NCBI GenBank assembly: GCA_002305915.1
Contig: DBRJ01000052.1
Location: 1 to 7,270, forward strand
DNA length: 7,270 bases
Origin: Pelotomaculum sp. UBA1371
GTDB lineage: Bacteria; Bacillota; Desulfotomaculia; Desulfotomaculales; Pelotomaculaceae
Reading direction: 5' to 3'
Below, piece after piece: positions 6,179-7,270 of the stretch. The notes beneath the pieces were generated by a model, which was not told the DNA's origin, did not search any database, and saw only the letters and a program-made list of their open reading frames with translations. How positions within the stretch are numbered: the stretch's first letter is position 1; each line of letters starts with the position of its first letter. Made by a program: the position numbers and the translations under genes.

Positions 6179-6547
6179 ATGGCAAAAGATATACCAAGCG
6201 GTCAGGCTAAATCATTTAGAAAAGGTGTTTCAGATTCATTATTGCAAGATAAAAAAGACTATGATGGTATCTTTTTACCATTTGATTTGCCCCATAAAGA
6301 CGAGGCTGTAGAAGCTTACAAAAAAGGACGCCTGGAAGGGGACCAACTAAAGAAACAATCAGAAGAAGGCGAGCAAGGTGTTGCATACCGTAGAGGCATC
6401 TCAGATTCATTGTTGGACGAAAAAAAGGATTACGATGGCAAATATAAGCCCTTTGACCTGCCCAAATCTCAATTAGCCTCTTACAAAAAGGGTCGTGTAG
6501 AGGGAGATAAACTAAAGAAAGAAATTGAGGCAAGGGTACAGGATTAA
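6179..6547 (+). CDS. Unrecognised 122-residue protein made of two tandem repeats
   Basis: I do not recognise this family. The protein has two similar halves, about residues 12-57 and 69-112, each reading [F/Y]-basic-basic-G-[V/I]-SDSLL...KKDYDG...PFDLP, then YKKGR[L/V]EGD.LKK. The core offset is 57 residues, with a 2-residue indel before the second motif. Within each half the segments starting FRKG (13), YKKG (47), YRRG (70) and YKKG (102) resemble one another, so there may be four related helical units. The chain is strongly charged, has no Cys or Trp, no signal peptide and no membrane segment, so it should be a soluble cytoplasmic protein. A near-ideal ribosome binding site and the conserved repeat pattern argue that it is genuine and under selection. 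A possible 37-codon ORF starts 39 bases downstream, and both precede the terminator at 6698. Function is unknown; a small nucleic-acid- or protein-binding role is only a guess from charge and repeats. Confidence 0.82.
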   Translation: MAKDIPSGQAKSFRKGVSDSLLQDKKDYDGIFLPFDLPHKDEAVEAYKKGRLEGDQLKKQSEEGEQGVAYRRGISDSLLDEKKDYDGKYKPFDLPKSQLASYKKGRVEGDKLKKEIEARVQD

Positions 6548-6585
6548 AATGTAATGGGATAACCCCCTCACTTGGATAATACATT

Positions 6586-6699
6586 ATGAGAAAGAAGATA
6601 ATCATAACCGTTTTGCCAAAAGAGCGTTCCCTTGATACCTTTGACGATAGTATGGCAACAGCATGGCAACAGTATCAAGATAGAACCGTCGCTGGATAG
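6586..6699 (+). CDS. Possible small 37-residue protein, unknown
   Basis: ATG 6586 to TAG 6697-6699 encodes 37 residues beginning MRKKIIITVLPKERSLDTF and ending WQQYQDRTVAG. An in-frame TAA lies three codons before the ATG, so it is not the tail of a longer frame. It lies 38 bases after the repeat-protein stop, on the same strand, and its stop codon is at the base of the terminator hairpin, a tight arrangement typical of a last cistron. Against it: only a weak GGA lies where a ribosome binding site should be, and it resembles no family I know. Two copies of ATGGCAACAG in tandem (6652-6661, 6663-6672) lie within it. It could instead be a structured 3' untranslated region. Confidence 0.35.
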   Translation: MRKKIIITVLPKERSLDTFDDSMATAWQQYQDRTVAG

Positions 6700-6730
6700 G
6701 GGGTAACCTATAGATACCCCTTTTTCTTTT
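6698..6730 (+). terminator. Intrinsic terminator of the repeat-protein unit
   Basis: GGGGTA (6700-6705) pairs with TACCCC (6715-6720), extendable by two pairs (A6698 and G6699 with T residues), followed by TTTTTCTTTT (6721-6730). Orientation and position fit the end of the 6179-6699 unit. Confidence 0.85.
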
Positions 6731-6764
6731 CCTCAATAGATCTGTCCTTACTCAAGTTAATACG

Positions 6765-6883
6765 CTAAAGCGCTGTATTGAATGGATTAGAAGCAAATAA
6801 GAAAGGCGAAGGAAAAAAATTGTATTGTGACAAGGAAATTCATTCTGCTTTTTGCTTCTCCTCCATTGAATTATGCGTTAGGC
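6765..6883. repeat. About 120-base imperfect inverted repeat
   Basis: AATGGATTAGAAGCAAA (6781-6797) is the inverse of TTTGCTTCTCCTCCATT (6851-6867) at 15 of 17 positions. Weaker pairing continues outwards through ATT/AAT, CGC/GCG and, with a 2-base offset, CTAA/TTAG, ending in GCGTTAGGC (6875-6883). The 53-base interior shows no gene. It could be a MITE-like relic, a structured RNA or a recombination site; no target-site duplication is evident. Confidence 0.5.
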
Positions 6884-6966
6884 AACGGTTTAACAAGTAC
6901 CATTTGATTTGATCCAATTGATGTATTGCGCCAATCCCTGAGCGTATTGCATTTTATAAACCGGCT

Positions 6967-7000
6967 CCGGAGTATAAATACTCCGGGCTTTTTTCTTTTT
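6967..7000 (+). terminator. Textbook intrinsic terminator
   Basis: CCGGAGTA (6967-6974) and TACTCCGG (6979-6986) form a perfect 8-bp stem with a TAAA loop, followed by GCTTTTTTCTTTTT. It reads rightward. No coding gene lies between it and the previous terminator (6730), so it either ends a short non-coding transcript or is a leftover. Confidence 0.88.
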
Positions 7001-7008
7001 ATGAACAT

Positions 7009-7051
7009 CGCCCCTGAAAACCTACAATTTGTGGGTTGAAAGGGGCGTTTT
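7009..7051 (+). terminator. Long hairpin with symmetric GAA/GAA internal loop and T tail
   Basis: The outer stem CGCCCCT (7009-7015) / AGGGGCG (7041-7047) and inner stem AACCTAC (7019-7025) / GTGGGTT (7031-7037, one T-G wobble) are separated by GAA on both sides. The loop is AATTT. Four T residues follow. It could act as a second terminator or a structured RNA element. Confidence 0.6.
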
Positions 7052-7270
7052 AAATTGGATTTTTCCAAGCTCTTTCCGCATGTGAGTAAGCAAGTTTGAA
7101 AAGTGGTATTATTATCCAAAAAATTTTTTTGGATATAAAAAGGAATTATGTAGTTTCAGTAGAATAAGATCCAATAGTTTCTTTTATAATTAAAAATAAT
7201 AAATCTGAGTTTCCATTGCCTGTGGTTATTAAACTATGGCAGGGAAGCCGGTAGGGTGTGCCGGGAAACC
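7052..7270. other. AT-rich tail with no recognisable gene
   Basis: No gene is recognised in the last 220 bases. The stretch holds a 23-base palindrome, a run of AT-rich sequence, and from about 7238 a sudden GC-rich segment that continues past the window edge and cannot be interpreted. Confidence 0.5.
7113..7135. repeat. Perfect 23-base palindrome
   Basis: TATCCAAAAAA (7113-7123) and its exact inverse TTTTTTGGATA (7125-7135) flank a single central T. Without a proper loop it is more plausible as a DNA-level dyad (protein site or cruciform) than as an RNA terminator. Confidence 0.6.

Noticed and set aside
5979..6311. 110-codon TTG-initiated frame overlapping the repeat-protein gene
   Set aside because: No properly spaced ribosome binding site, no recognisable family, and its second half is an alternative phase of the gene at 6179, which has a near-ideal ribosome binding site and an internal repeat pattern.
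6179..6547. Repeat-protein gene as a CRISPR or simple tandem DNA repeat
   Set aside because: The two copies are diverged at the DNA level and similar mainly in protein sequence, without spacer structure.
6216..6605. 129-codon minus-strand frame opposite the repeat protein
   Set aside because: Antisense shadow; the plus strand has the strong ribosome binding site and the protein repeats.
6871..7119. 82-codon minus-strand frame across the tail hairpins
   Set aside because: It runs through two rightward terminator-like hairpins, has no clear ribosome binding site and no family resemblance.

Overview
The window reads like a chromosomal segment of an anaerobic Gram-positive bacterium, most likely a Clostridia/Peptococcaceae-type organism. 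This is inferred from AGGAGG-type ribosome binding sites, many intrinsic terminators, Gram-positive-style gene families and a sharp contrast between GC-rich and AT-rich segments. No 16S rRNA or other taxonomic marker is present, so the placement is tentative.

Layout. Positions 1-1086 hold the 3' part of a 23S rRNA uracil-C5 methyltransferase of the RlmD/RumA family; its 5' end lies outside the window. Positions 1088-2285 are a gene graveyard. It contains the last codons of a GGDEF diguanylate cyclase on the minus strand, a MoxR-type AAA+ ATPase 5' fragment joined directly to the 3' end of a DUF2201/VWA-like gene (apparently one internal deletion of a two-gene operon), an intrinsic terminator, and the C-terminal piece of a MocR/GntR-aminotransferase regulator on the minus strand. 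An AT-rich, mostly non-coding stretch (2286-2871) leads into katG.

Positions 2872-5064 encode a complete bifunctional catalase-peroxidase (KatG), the only large intact gene. It has its own ribosome binding site and terminator and so looks monocistronic. It would remove hydrogen peroxide, a useful defence in an anaerobe exposed to air. A weak PerR-like dyad lies upstream. After katG come about 500 bases of AT-rich sequence and then a decayed IS3-family orfA with a possible left inverted repeat (5629-5977).

Positions 6179-6547 encode an unrecognised 122-residue soluble protein built from two similar halves, each with two related aromatic-basic-basic-Gly units. A possible 37-codon ORF follows, and both precede a strong terminator. 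The last 540 bases have no convincing gene but are rich in secondary structure: a roughly 120-base imperfect inverted repeat, a textbook terminator, a hairpin with a symmetric GAA/GAA internal loop, and a 23-base perfect palindrome.

No defence or other multi-gene system is visible. The least explained items are the repeat protein and the structured tail downstream of it.
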